From: a bacterium
Lineage (GTDB): Bacteria; Patescibacteriota; Saccharimonadia; Saccharimonadales; Saccharimonadaceae
Reading direction: 5' to 3'
DNA: 11,642 nucleotides
Assembly: GCA_021847685.1 (NCBI GenBank)
Contig: JAJZQE010000013.1
Location: 1 to 11,642, forward strand
The position numbers and the translations under genes are program-made. A model generated the notes under the pieces. That model saw only the letters and a list, made by a program, of their open reading frames with translations. It ran no database searches and was not told the DNA's origin. Of this stretch, positions 1 through 7,499 are shown piece by piece. Numbering within the stretch: the stretch's first letter is position 1; the number at the start of each line of letters is the position of its first letter.

Positions 1-756
1 AGTATCAGGATTATAGACGTTGTAATACAGCTCGCCAAGTTCTTTAGTGGTAAGTTGAACTGCTTGGACGCCAACCTGAAACAGCCCGGCAGTAACATTA
101 TCAACGCGGTTTTTAATTTCGGTGCGGGCTTTTTCGTACGTGGCACTATCGATTTTAGTGATGGTGTTTTTTTGGCTGGCAAATAATTTGCCAAAAAAGC
201 CCTTACCTTGTTCGACGACACTGGCGACATCACCTTGTGGATAGTACGGAACAGCGATAAAAAAAGACTTATTCATAATATTAGCGTCTTGGGACAGGGC
301 GTCGATAAAGTTAATGTAGTCGTCCATCAAAACGCCAAGCAACATATTGTCTTGACTGCGGCGAATACCAACCAGATGGTCAATATAAGGACCAATATCA
401 ACGCGTTGTGACCTGATTAGGATTTGCAGCGGAAAGTTTAGCGAGTTTAAGAAATTTTGATAGCTATATTCGACACCTTCGCGCTCTTGGGCGCTCATCA
501 GGTCAAAATTAATTGATTTGCAGGCAATAACCGCTCTAAAAGTGCCATCGGCCATGATGACCATATTGTCGCGGACCTCTGATAAAAGTAGCGAATTTTG
601 AGTCGAGTTAGGGTTTTTGGGCGCAACCGGCGCGGGCGTATCGGCCACTGTTGGTGTCACGTTACTACCGATTGGCGCGACGGGTGGCGGGGTCGGAGTT
701 GGTGCCGGCGCTGGAGCGGCTGGTCCTTGAAATGGAAATTGATTGTTTGGCGGCAT
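1..756 (-). CDS. TraC/VirB4 N-terminal-like T4SS protein (3' end outside window)
   Basis: Open reading frame from ATG at 756 to the left edge (252 codons visible, C-terminus missing). An in-frame TAA lies three codons upstream, so this ATG is the first possible start. Residues 1-50 are a Pro/Ala/Thr-rich flexible leader. From about residue 55 a folded domain begins (LLLSEVRDNMVIMADGTFRA) and continues with KSINFDLMS, a YQNFLNSLNFPLQILIRS segment and RRSQDNMLL. In my knowledge of CPR genomes this is the TraC-like domain that precedes, or forms the N-terminus of, the VirB4/TraC conjugation ATPase, usually directly after a PrgI gene, as here. It is expected on the cytoplasmic face of the secretion channel. 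No Walker motif is visible; it would lie beyond the edge or in a separate next gene. It starts 37 bases after prgI, probably in the same transcript. The only clear AGGAG is 18 bases upstream of the ATG, further than usual. Confidence 0.72.
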   Translation of the reverse strand, partial: MPPNNQFPFQGPAAPAPAPTPTPPPVAPIGSNVTPTVADTPAPVAPKNPNSTQNSLLLSEVRDNMVIMADGTFRAVIACKSINFDLMSAQEREGVEYSYQNFLNSLNFPLQILIRSQRVDIGPYIDHLVGIRRSQDNMLLGVLMDDYINFIDALSQDANIMNKSFFIAVPYYPQGDVASVVEQGKGFFGKLFASQKNTITKIDSATYEKARTEIKNRVDNVTAGLFQVGVQAVQLTTKELGELYYNVYNPDT

Positions 757-793
757 GGCTGTTTAGCTTCCCCACTCCTGTTTATTGTGCCTA

Positions 794-1768
794 TTATCGT
801 AGCGAAATAACTACCTCTTCAGTCATATCTTCTTGTTGCTTGATTCGATTAGCCTCGTGAGCAATCGTTTCAATCGATAAATCGGCGTTATTAGCAAGGT
901 TTATTATATCAGGTGATACCGGCTTTTCGCTAGTGGTTGTCGCTGGCGATGCAACTGGTGTGACGGGCGGCGTATAAACCTGGTCAGACTGGCTTAACGG
1001 CTGAATCACCGACTGCTGGATGTTTGGGTATGGATTATAAACCGGTGTCGGTGCGGGCTGTGCTGTCACGGGCGACGCATTGGTGTATACGTCGTACGGA
1101 TTTGTAGCCATCGGTGGCTGAGTTGGGTCTGGCACGGCTGCAGCCGTGGTCTGAGCTTGCTGCTGGGTGTTGACTTGCTGTCGCATGCGATTAACCATCT
1201 CTTGATGGCGCTTGGCATCACTTTGGCTAATCATATAGTCAAGCGACTGAGCAACGCTTGCGCTGCTGTCAAGCACGTCCTCAACTTGTTGCGACTCAAA
1301 ATAAACGTCATTACTTACCGAACTGTTTGGCGCCTGTACGCCCTGGCCGCGGACGGCCCAGCCTTGGCTATCAACAATTTGGGCCAAATAACCCAGCCGT
1401 TGAACCGCTTCGTTGCTGGATATGTCCTTGGTTAACTGAAACTCGACAGTTTTCGGTACAGTAATCTCGATTAGTGAGTCAATACCGTCGGCGTCCCACA
1501 GCCTTTTGTGCGGCTTTAGATAAAACGATACCATCGCCGCCAGATAAACCTCCATTGGCTGATCTTTACGTAGCGGCAACGCCAAGGCGCCAAAAAATAC
1601 AATAAACGGCAACGGAAAAATAATTAAACCGATAAATAACTGCCCCATCCACCAGGCGATAGCAATTAGTAAGGCGACGATGATTAGGTATATAAACTGT
1701 CGGAACGTAAACGGCCCGATTAATTTATCATCCGCCTCGACATCTTGAGGAACTTTGTATACTGCCAT
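794..1768 (-). CDS. PrgI family T4SS membrane protein
   Basis: 324 residues. The N-terminus MAVYKVPQDVEADDKLIGPF followed by two adjacent hydrophobic helices (about 24-41 and 44-66) and LPLRKDQPMEVYLAAMVSFY is the typical PrgI-family signature. PrgI proteins are found next to VirB4/TraC ATPases in Gram-positive and CPR conjugation-type systems, where they are thought to sit in the inner part of the channel (TrbD/VirB3-like position). Residues 105-145 form a second conserved block (FQLTKDISSNEAVQRLGYLAQ). About residues 190-285 are a Gln/Pro/Thr-rich low-complexity linker, and the C-terminus is charged. Lies between the VirB6-like gene (119 bases upstream) and the TraC-like gene (37 bases downstream). 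No Shine-Dalgarno precedes the ATG and a promoter -10 lies only 10 bases upstream, suggesting a leaderless message. Confidence 0.88.
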   Translation of the reverse strand: MAVYKVPQDVEADDKLIGPFTFRQFIYLIIVALLIAIAWWMGQLFIGLIIFPLPFIVFFGALALPLRKDQPMEVYLAAMVSFYLKPHKRLWDADGIDSLIEITVPKTVEFQLTKDISSNEAVQRLGYLAQIVDSQGWAVRGQGVQAPNSSVSNDVYFESQQVEDVLDSSASVAQSLDYMISQSDAKRHQEMVNRMRQQVNTQQQAQTTAAAVPDPTQPPMATNPYDVYTNASPVTAQPAPTPVYNPYPNIQQSVIQPLSQSDQVYTPPVTPVASPATTTSEKPVSPDIINLANNADLSIETIAHEANRIKQQEDMTEEVVISLR

Positions 1769-1777
1769 TATGGTTAT

Positions 1778-1786
1778 AGTATAGCA
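1778..1786 (-). promoter_or_regulatory. Extended -10 promoter for prgI
   Basis: On the minus strand 1786-1778 read TGCTATACT, an extended -10 element (TGn followed by TATACT, five of six matches to TATAAT). No convincing -35 is present at 16-18 bases, as tolerated for extended -10 promoters. Transcription would start around 1770-1771, only 2-4 bases before the ATG at 1768, leaving no room for a ribosome binding site. An 11-base palindrome AGTAGACTACT (1824-1834) lies further upstream. Confidence 0.45.
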
Positions 1787-1887
1787 GCTATTAATAGGTT
1801 GATTGAAGCTGATTTGTTGATGCAGTAGACTACTTTGACGCTATGTCTTTTAGGATGTATATGCTAGCTTTCACGACAGAAGCCTTA

Positions 1888-4602
1888 TTAGGGAGTAGGA
1901 GTTGGCGGCGATGGTGGTGCTGGTGGCGGTAAGCTTGCACCAGACCCAGTTGATGCGGCTGTTAAGGTTTCTATTTTATGAGACGAAAGAGATTGTACTA
2001 TATTGTCGTTAGAGAGTATTTGTGTGGCCATCTCTGGGCTTATGCGATTAGCAATTGCTGCCGTTCGAAGAATAACCGCATCCTGACCAGCAAGTTCCGC
2101 TGGCGTTAGGTCTGTTAGAGTTTTTGGATCAGATTGAATAACTGATATTGGGGCCTTTGTATACGACCAGGTAGCTAGGATGTTGTCTTTTGGTTTTAGT
2201 CCTGCCTTTTTTACATCACCCCTCACTTCGTCTAAGACATTGCGGTTCGCATCTGTTTCTGGTATTCCTGCGATCGTATTCCGTAGGTTTGTAAGTCCAG
2301 GGGCGCCATTCGTCATGAGTATTTGTGCGGCTGCGCGCGCTTTTATAGCGTCACCTGACTTAACCGCTGACTCGAACTCCTTCGCGGCTCCACCCAGGAT
2401 TTTTGTTGGGCCATGTGTTGAGTTCATCTGGTCCATTGCGCGCTGTACTTCTTCTGACTCTTCTTTGTTAACTAAAGATATTCCCATTGCAGCACTACGT
2501 TGACCGAACTTTCCTGCTATGGGGTTATTTAACACGGGTTTCTGATTAAGATATTTATTCCCCATACTCAATAGGTTGTAGGGGTTCAACTTGCCGCCCC
2601 GTCCTTTATAGGCCCCGCTTTGTACTTTAGCCCTGCGTAAGTTTGCCTCACTTGACTTATACTTCTTGAACTGGCCAATCCTGGAATTTTCATATCCCTG
2701 GGAGCCTTTTTTGGCAGCTGCCCCACTTAACTTGCTGCCGATATTGCCAATCCTTGTACCAAGACTGCCCACACTATCAAGCGATTTCTTTAGCAAGCCA
2801 GGCACTACAAACAGAGGCAATATAAGGACAAGTGATCCTATTAGCTGCCCAAACATTGCCGACGCACTCGTATCACCCGGAAAATTTGCACTAAATGTAT
2901 TAGTTAGTATATTCGACGCTAATGTCGATGCGCCAAATACAACCGCTACTATCGGAAACAACAAAAGCATAGCTGTAAACGTTTTTTGCCATTTTTTAAA
3001 CCAGTCCTCTGTGTTTGGTAATAAGAACGCCACGAAAGCCAAAGGCGAAATTACAATTAGCAGTACAATTAATGCTTGTCGAGCTACCAATATAAACAAA
3101 ATCATTACCAATGCCACTACGGCAGCCAGGATAACTGGAATGAGTGTCGCTAGTAGTGCATACCCGATTGCAGCCGCACCGGCAAACGCCAAGATTCCTC
3201 CGGCAACTCCAGCGAATCCTTGACCAGTTGAAATGGAGCTTGTGGTTGATGGTAGGGAAGCATTAATAATATTGTCAAACATGCCCTTAAGTGAGAAGCC
3301 AAGAATATTAGATAGGTCAACCGCTACCTGACAGATGTAATACGAAATATTGACTAAAATCGCCGCAATAATTAATCTCGGTAACATTTTTTTAACACCA
3401 TAATTACTTATGCCTATATTCGAAATTTGCGAGAATATAATAATCATGAACACAATTACAAAAGCAATGTTGGCAATGCTGCGCATAGTAGTCCAGGCAG
3501 TATAGGTTGGTGATGAGGTGTCGATAATTGCTGTATTTGTTTTTAGAAAGTTATTAGACAAAAAGCCAAATGCACCATCGGAAACGTTGGCCAATAAAGT
3601 TACTACAGGGCAAATAATCCACCCAATACCCTGGATTGCACAAGATGATTTTGAGCCAGTACTAGCTGCTGATGCGATTTGTGATTTCTGTGTATTTTCT
3701 TGAGATTGCTGGGCAGGGCTCTGTGTTAAATAGAGAGAATAGGCATTTGCAAAATTGTTCATTTGCTGGGCAAGGTCTTGACATGTCTTTGTAGCAATAC
3801 TGAGGTCTGTATTGACGGCATAGTCGATGCGTTCGGTTTGCTGCCTTATGCCGTAGTAGTGCACCGTTGATGTGCCACCTTTAGCATCAACAACGGTGAT
3901 GTCGTAAACAAAACTATCAGTTGCCGAGCCGGTATATGGGCTGGGTGACGTATTTCCAAGGCATCCGGCAAAGAATGATTTTTGATATAAAGGATAGTAT
4001 GATGGTTGGGTTAGTGACGGTGTGGAGCCGCCATATATCTTCCCTCCTACGTTTTTCCTAAATTGAGCTAGGCTTAATTGAGTTTTATTGTTTCGCGTAG
4101 TGCTTGTAAAGTCACCCGACCCATCATGACAATCTGAGCCATTTTTCCTTGCCGCGCCGGAGTCGCACAATAATGATATTGTGTCCGTGTATCCCCATAG
4201 CTTGGCGGCAGCTGGCACCCAGTCAACGTTGTCGCCACCGCAATCAACAAGGCCCTTTCCATCGGTCTTAAGTCCGGTGTCGGCTAAGAAGTAGCCTATA
4301 GGCGCTTGATAACTAGACCCAAGGGCGTTATAAAACCATTTTCCAACTTTTGCATCCGCCTCGGTTATCGAATCATGTATTGGCCAGCTAGGTAGCATAG
4401 CCTTCGAAATACAATAACTTAGTGCATTATAGTATTGCCATGACGTGGCTAGTTCTGTTGGTCCCATGCCGCTTGCCGTAGTGGTTGTTGTTGGATCTGT
4501 TGGAATTAGAGCCGAAACCATGGGAGAGAGGGTTGCCGTAAGTGTTGAGGCAACAATAAGACCAAGAAGGATATAGTGTGTTAGTCGGCTCTTTATTTTC
4601 AT
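1888..4602 (-). CDS. VirB6/TrbL-like T4SS polytopic membrane protein
   Basis: 904 residues. Residues 1-31 form a signal peptide (MKIKSR, hydrophobic core, LSPMVSA). Residues 35-320 are an exported domain with six cysteines (64, 121, 146, 158, 214, 274). A membrane domain follows (about 365-605), with helices near 376-395, 405-430, 465-530, 540-568 and 585-603. It includes RLIIAAILVNISYYICQVAVDLSNILG and the loop NTEDWFKKWQKTFTAMLLL, both characteristic of the TrbL/VirB6-like proteins of CPR secretion loci. Residues 605-904 are a long basic, then mixed, cytoplasmic tail ending in a Pro-rich stretch. VirB6 proteins form the inner-membrane part of the T4SS channel. Classic VirB6 is about 300 residues, so this one is greatly enlarged at both ends. 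The ATG is chosen because the signal peptide starts there; its AAAGG is only 2 bases upstream, unusually close. Probably cotranscribed with the 309-residue gene 80 bases upstream. Confidence 0.85.
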   Translation of the reverse strand: MKIKSRLTHYILLGLIVASTLTATLSPMVSALIPTDPTTTTTASGMGPTELATSWQYYNALSYCISKAMLPSWPIHDSITEADAKVGKWFYNALGSSYQAPIGYFLADTGLKTDGKGLVDCGGDNVDWVPAAAKLWGYTDTISLLCDSGAARKNGSDCHDGSGDFTSTTRNNKTQLSLAQFRKNVGGKIYGGSTPSLTQPSYYPLYQKSFFAGCLGNTSPSPYTGSATDSFVYDITVVDAKGGTSTVHYYGIRQQTERIDYAVNTDLSIATKTCQDLAQQMNNFANAYSLYLTQSPAQQSQENTQKSQIASAASTGSKSSCAIQGIGWIICPVVTLLANVSDGAFGFLSNNFLKTNTAIIDTSSPTYTAWTTMRSIANIAFVIVFMIIIFSQISNIGISNYGVKKMLPRLIIAAILVNISYYICQVAVDLSNILGFSLKGMFDNIINASLPSTTSSISTGQGFAGVAGGILAFAGAAAIGYALLATLIPVILAAVVALVMILFILVARQALIVLLIVISPLAFVAFLLPNTEDWFKKWQKTFTAMLLLFPIVAVVFGASTLASNILTNTFSANFPGDTSASAMFGQLIGSLVLILPLFVVPGLLKKSLDSVGSLGTRIGNIGSKLSGAAAKKGSQGYENSRIGQFKKYKSSEANLRRAKVQSGAYKGRGGKLNPYNLLSMGNKYLNQKPVLNNPIAGKFGQRSAAMGISLVNKEESEEVQRAMDQMNSTHGPTKILGGAAKEFESAVKSGDAIKARAAAQILMTNGAPGLTNLRNTIAGIPETDANRNVLDEVRGDVKKAGLKPKDNILATWSYTKAPISVIQSDPKTLTDLTPAELAGQDAVILRTAAIANRISPEMATQILSNDNIVQSLSSHKIETLTAASTGSGASLPPPAPPSPPTPTP

Positions 4603-4627
4603 AACCTTTACAAGGTAATTAAACAGG

Positions 4628-4653
4628 AAAAAGCACTAAATTGCTAGTGTTTT
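4628..4653 (-). terminator. Weak stem-loop between the 309-aa gene and the virB6-like gene
   Basis: CACTA (4634-4638) pairs with TAGTG (4645-4649) around a 6-base loop, flanked by A and T runs that give a T tract in either direction. The five-pair stem is weak, so at most it attenuates readthrough from the upstream gene into the virB6-like gene. Confidence 0.25.
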
Positions 4654-4682
4654 AATCCTTACAGTTGAATCTTGGCTGACTG

Positions 4683-5612
4683 TTATGAGATAGACGAGGT
4701 GTCGGCGCCGCCTAGAACGATAACGCCAGCCGCATTGGCGGAGACTCCATTAAGTTGCCAGTGAAGCTTGAAGTCGGCTGGTCCGTACGCTGGATTATTG
4801 CCAAGGATGTCTCTAAGATCGTAATTGTCGGTGTAATGATTATCAAATGTAATACCAATAGATCCATCGCCTTGAGCAACGGCTTTGACTGACCCATCCA
4901 CGACATCAACCTTATTATATAAGACCTTATTATCCCGAAACATACCGCCACATCTATTAAGATTGCTTTCTAAGGCGTCAGGCTTAGTCTCATATCCAAA
5001 TATACCACTGGAAATTGGTGCATTATATTTGGCCGCCATGGCTGTTTCAAAAACTCCTTTACCGTCGTTTTTATACGGCAACCATTCGGCCTTTGTGCAA
5101 CCAGCGTTATCCCATGCCTCAATTCTTTGGTCAAGTACTTTTGTGTACTCCTGGCCAAACTTAGTAACATCGGCTGGGTCGGTTGGCATTTTACCGTTTT
5201 TTATGGTTGTAAATTCACTGGCTTTTATCTGGAACAAACTTGTTAGCTGTTCTGGTGATAATTTACTTAAAGCTTCTGCTGAAAACTCACCGCCATTTTG
5301 GTTCAAGGCTTCGTAAGAAGAGACTGGAATTGAAGACTTACCTACCTCTGGGGTTGAAGACGTAGCCTCGCCAGATGGCTGGCTGGTTGATGGTATGTCA
5401 CGACTCTGGACACCCTCGGCATTGTGAACGCCGAAAATAACGCCAGCAGCCGTAACTACAGCTAGACCGCCTGCAGCAAGGGTCAACTTCTGCTTACGGC
5501 TAAATTTTTCAAGTAATGATTTTTTATGGTTTGGGTCAGGCGCACTGTTCATTCCCTCGGCGGATATAGGTGCTGTTGGGGCTTGTGGTTTTCTTTCAGT
5601 ATCGTGGCTCAT
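4683..5612 (-). CDS. Single-pass exported protein of the T4SS cluster, family not recognised
   Basis: 309 residues. Residues 1-42 are hydrophilic, Pro-rich and then basic (cytoplasmic side); one transmembrane helix spans about 43-61 (LTLAAGGLAVVTAAGVIFGV). Residues 65-100 are a Ser/Pro/Thr linker and 100-309 an extracytoplasmic domain. In that domain predicted helices (about 110-170) precede strand-rich sequence (about 228-300), with two cysteines (172, 221) that could form a disulfide. I do not recognise the family. This topology, and the position as first gene of the minus-strand T4SS operon, resembles VirB8/TcpC-type assembly proteins (bitopic, helix-then-strand NTF2-like fold), but that is inference only. 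Start chosen because AAGGA lies 7 bases upstream of the ATG at 5612 and a promoter lies about 58 bases upstream. Confidence 0.75.
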   Translation of the reverse strand: MSHDTERKPQAPTAPISAEGMNSAPDPNHKKSLLEKFSRKQKLTLAAGGLAVVTAAGVIFGVHNAEGVQSRDIPSTSQPSGEATSSTPEVGKSSIPVSSYEALNQNGGEFSAEALSKLSPEQLTSLFQIKASEFTTIKNGKMPTDPADVTKFGQEYTKVLDQRIEAWDNAGCTKAEWLPYKNDGKGVFETAMAAKYNAPISSGIFGYETKPDALESNLNRCGGMFRDNKVLYNKVDVVDGSVKAVAQGDGSIGITFDNHYTDNYDLRDILGNNPAYGPADFKLHWQLNGVSANAAGVIVLGGADTSSIS

Positions 5613-5669
5613 TGGTGGTTCCTTGTATTTCTATACTTTATTGGAAATCTTTAATGATTGATGTGACTA

Positions 5670-5698
5670 TTTATACACTATATTGCACTAAAAAGCAA
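5670..5698 (-). promoter_or_regulatory. Promoter for the minus-strand T4SS operon
   Basis: Minus strand: TTGCTT (5698-5693), 17-base spacer, TATAAA (5675-5670). The -10 matches five of six consensus bases and the -35 three of six. Expected start is near 5663, giving an untranslated leader of about 50 bases with an AAGGA ribosome binding site before the gene at 5612. Confidence 0.55.
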
Positions 5699-5716
5699 GA
5701 GCATTAACATAAAAAC

Positions 5717-5745
5717 TTGCCTTGCGGGCTATTTTGTCGTATTTT
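5717..5745 (+). promoter_or_regulatory. Possible promoter for the pilin operon
   Basis: TTGCCT (5717-5722), 17-base spacer, TATTTT (5740-5745), facing the first pilin gene. Start would be near 5752, leaving almost no leader before the ATG at 5756. The -35 regions of the two divergent promoters are 18 bases apart and carry an inverted GCAAG/CTTGC pair (5695-5699, 5716-5720). Confidence 0.35.
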
Positions 5746-5755
5746 ATAGGTAGTT

Positions 5756-6271
5756 ATGAAGATAAAACAAACAATCAAAATTATATTAATTGGCCTGGTG
5801 GCGTCAGTGGGCGTCGCGAATATTAATCCAACTCTATCGCACGCCGCAACCTGTGCTGGTGTAACAACGAGTATTATTGGATGTAGTCAACCAGGTCTTT
5901 GCTCGGACGGCACCGATCCTTACGAAGGTACAAAGCCTAGTTCTGACCCCGCTAAGATTGCCGACTACAAGGCGAAATACGGACACGACTATGGGGTATG
6001 CAAGAATGGAAGTAAGCCTAATACATCAGTAGAGCAAAGTGGCGTATGGGGGCTCCTGTTGATGGCGATTAACATCCTTACGGCGGGCGTTGGCATTGCG
6101 GCAGTTGGCGGCATTATTTATGGATCGATTATGTATGCGACGGCTGGTGGTAGCCCGGAAAACGTCAAAAAGGCGCGAACTATTATTACAAATGTCGTGA
6201 TTGGTATTATCGCCTACGCATTTATGTTTACTATCCTAAACTTCATCACGCCAGGAGGCTTGTTTAATTAA
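5756..6271 (+). CDS. T4SS pilin-like protein 1 (TrbC/VirB2-type, Cys-rich)
   Basis: 171 residues, first of five tandem paralogues. A signal peptide (about 1-30, ending LSHA before ATC) is followed by an exported loop with four cysteines (33, 43, 49, 82), probably two disulfides. The paired-helix pilin core follows: helix one about 98-127, a short polar turn with AGGSPENVKKAR, helix two about 143-165. This two-helix arrangement with a small GxP and basic turn is the TrbC/VirB2-like T4SS pilin pattern common in CPR genomes. The loop between signal peptide and helices is the longest of the five. Its stop overlaps the next start by one base, so translation is probably coupled. No Shine-Dalgarno is obvious apart from a weak AGG five bases before the ATG. 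Might be a minor or tip subunit. Confidence 0.8.
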   Translation: MKIKQTIKIILIGLVASVGVANINPTLSHAATCAGVTTSIIGCSQPGLCSDGTDPYEGTKPSSDPAKIADYKAKYGHDYGVCKNGSKPNTSVEQSGVWGLLLMAINILTAGVGIAAVGGIIYGSIMYATAGGSPENVKKARTIITNVVIGIIAYAFMFTILNFITPGGLFN

Positions 6272-6747
6272 TGAAACTTACTAAAAAACTTACTTCATTG
6301 ATGATTGGACTGACTTTTGCGAGCGTGGTTGGTGGAACTGTAGTGACAGCGGTAAACCCAATAGCTAGCACCTATGCTGCTACTACCTGCTCTAACGCTA
6401 AAGGCTTTTTGACCTTTCCAGTCTGGTATCGCGGGCTAAACCCAAGCGCTAGCGACTGTAGCATTGTCGATCCGAATCAATTAAACACCGCTACCGGTGG
6501 TAGTAATAATGGCTTGTCGAACTTTATTTGGCGAGTTGTCCTTAATATTATGGACATGGCTTTGCAGTTGGTTGGCTATGTGGCGGTTGGCTTTATATTG
6601 TACGGTGGCTTTACGATGATTATCAGCAGCGGTGCGCCAGAGGTGATGGCCAAGGGGCGCAAGACAATTCTGGACGCGGCTATTGGGCTGGTGATATCAA
6701 TCGCATCAGTTGGCATTATTAACTTGGTAATGGGTATAATTAAATAA
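6271..6747 (+). CDS. T4SS pilin-like protein 2
   Basis: 158 residues. Signal peptide about 1-37 (MKLTKKLTSL start, ending STYAA), a short exported loop with cysteines 40 and 63, then two hydrophobic helices (about 91-119 and 133-156). They are separated by the turn SSGAPEVMAKGRKTIL, equivalent to the turn in the neighbouring pilins. Ribosome binding is likely through AGGAGG at 6253-6258, inside the last codons of the preceding gene, 12 bases before this ATG; the start overlaps the upstream stop (TAATG). This strongly implies coupled translation and cotranscription. It is the most divergent of the five in the second helix (IGLVISIASVGIINLVMG). Function inferred as a pilus or channel subunit of the neighbouring secretion system. 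Confidence 0.8.
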   Translation: MKLTKKLTSLMIGLTFASVVGGTVVTAVNPIASTYAATTCSNAKGFLTFPVWYRGLNPSASDCSIVDPNQLNTATGGSNNGLSNFIWRVVLNIMDMALQLVGYVAVGFILYGGFTMIISSGAPEVMAKGRKTILDAAIGLVISIASVGIINLVMGIIK

Positions 6748-6748
6748 T

Positions 6749-7027
6749 ATGAGTATTTTAGACAAATTTGCCCTGGCGGCAAGCGACATCAATATCCCAA
6801 CGACATCGGGAACGCAACTGTTTGGCAATATCTTAAATTTGTTTTATTTTGTCACTGGTATCGTGGCGGTGATTGTAATTATTGTTGCCGGCTTTACGAT
6901 GACAGTATCGGGTAGTAACCCAACGACTGTGGCGAAGGCGCGGAACGCTATTCTGTTTGCAGCAATCGGCCTGGTGGTTGTTTTGTCGGCTTTCTCGATT
7001 ACTCACTTTATTATAGGAAAGTTTTAA
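6749..7027 (+). CDS. T4SS pilin-like protein 3 (short, no signal peptide)
   Basis: 92 residues. It starts one base after the preceding stop and overlaps the next start (TAATG at 7025-7029). It consists almost only of the pilin core: a polar N-terminus of about 24 residues, helix one (about 25-52), the turn SGSNPTTVAKARNAIL, and helix two (about 70-90). Unlike its four neighbours it lacks a recognisable cleavable signal peptide and has no cysteine. That could mean it stays in the inner membrane as an assembly or channel subunit, or uses the first helix for insertion. No strong Shine-Dalgarno is visible, so it probably depends on coupling to the upstream gene. Confidence 0.75.
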   Translation: MSILDKFALAASDINIPTTSGTQLFGNILNLFYFVTGIVAVIVIIVAGFTMTVSGSNPTTVAKARNAILFAAIGLVVVLSAFSITHFIIGKF

Positions 7028-7395
7028 TGAAAAAGTTTAGCTTGGCCATTGCTAGCCTATTTGTTGCTTTGGGGATATTTTTGGCGCCCGTTACGGTTAG
7101 TGCGCTTAATAACTTTCAACCCTGCAGCGGCGTAACGGACAGTTTGGTTTGTAAAAATAGTACCGCTACTGCTCAACCGATTATAAAAACCGTTATCAAC
7201 ACGCTGGTGTTTCTGGTCGGTATCGTATCGGTGATAGTTGTGATTATTGGCGGCATTATGTACACGGTGTCGGCGGGCAATGCGGCCACTGTTACCAAAG
7301 CTAAGAGCATGATTATATATGCTTTGGTCGGATTGGTTGTTGCGTTTTTGGCCTTCGCGGTCGTCAACTGGATTATAAAGAATTTTGGTGCCTAG
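7027..7395 (+). CDS. T4SS pilin-like protein 4
   Basis: 122 residues. A classic signal peptide (MKKFSLAIAS core, cleavage likely after PVTVSA at residue 26) is followed by a mature N-terminus with two cysteines (33, 42). Helix one spans about 56-79, the turn is VSAGNAATVTKAKSMI, and helix two spans about 88-117 (YALVGLVVAFLAFAVVNWI). The core is closest to pilin 5: both share the GLVVAFLA block and an AVVNW/AIVNW ending, suggesting a recent duplication. AGGAAA at 7015-7020 lies six bases before the ATG, a good ribosome binding site. Last gene of the coupled four-gene run; about 100 bases separate it from pilin 5. Confidence 0.82.
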   Translation: MKKFSLAIASLFVALGIFLAPVTVSALNNFQPCSGVTDSLVCKNSTATAQPIIKTVINTLVFLVGIVSVIVVIIGGIMYTVSAGNAATVTKAKSMIIYALVGLVVAFLAFAVVNWIIKNFGA

Positions 7396-7434
7396 GCTAC
7401 CTGTGCTAATATCTGTAAAAAGGGGCTTTAGGGC

Positions 7435-7463
7435 TTAACAAAACGTCATTAGTCTGATATAAC
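7435..7463 (+). promoter_or_regulatory. Strong promoter for pilin 5
   Basis: TTAACA (7435-7440), exactly 17 bases, then TATAAC (7458-7463): five of six matches in both hexamers. Expected start is near 7470, giving a leader of about 30 bases that carries AAAGGA before the ATG at 7500. Confidence 0.7.
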
Positions 7464-7499
7464 TTTAATATATAGTTTCTAAGAAAGGAAATAATAACA

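Noticed and set aside
598..860. Short plus-strand frames in the TraC-like/PrgI junction
   Set aside because: Low-complexity Trp/Arg/Gly-rich translation antisense to the Pro-rich leader of the real gene.
2666..3223. 185-codon open frame on the plus strand inside the virB6-like gene
   Set aside because: It is antisense to the membrane domain of a well-supported gene and has no start signals; it is a compositional shadow.
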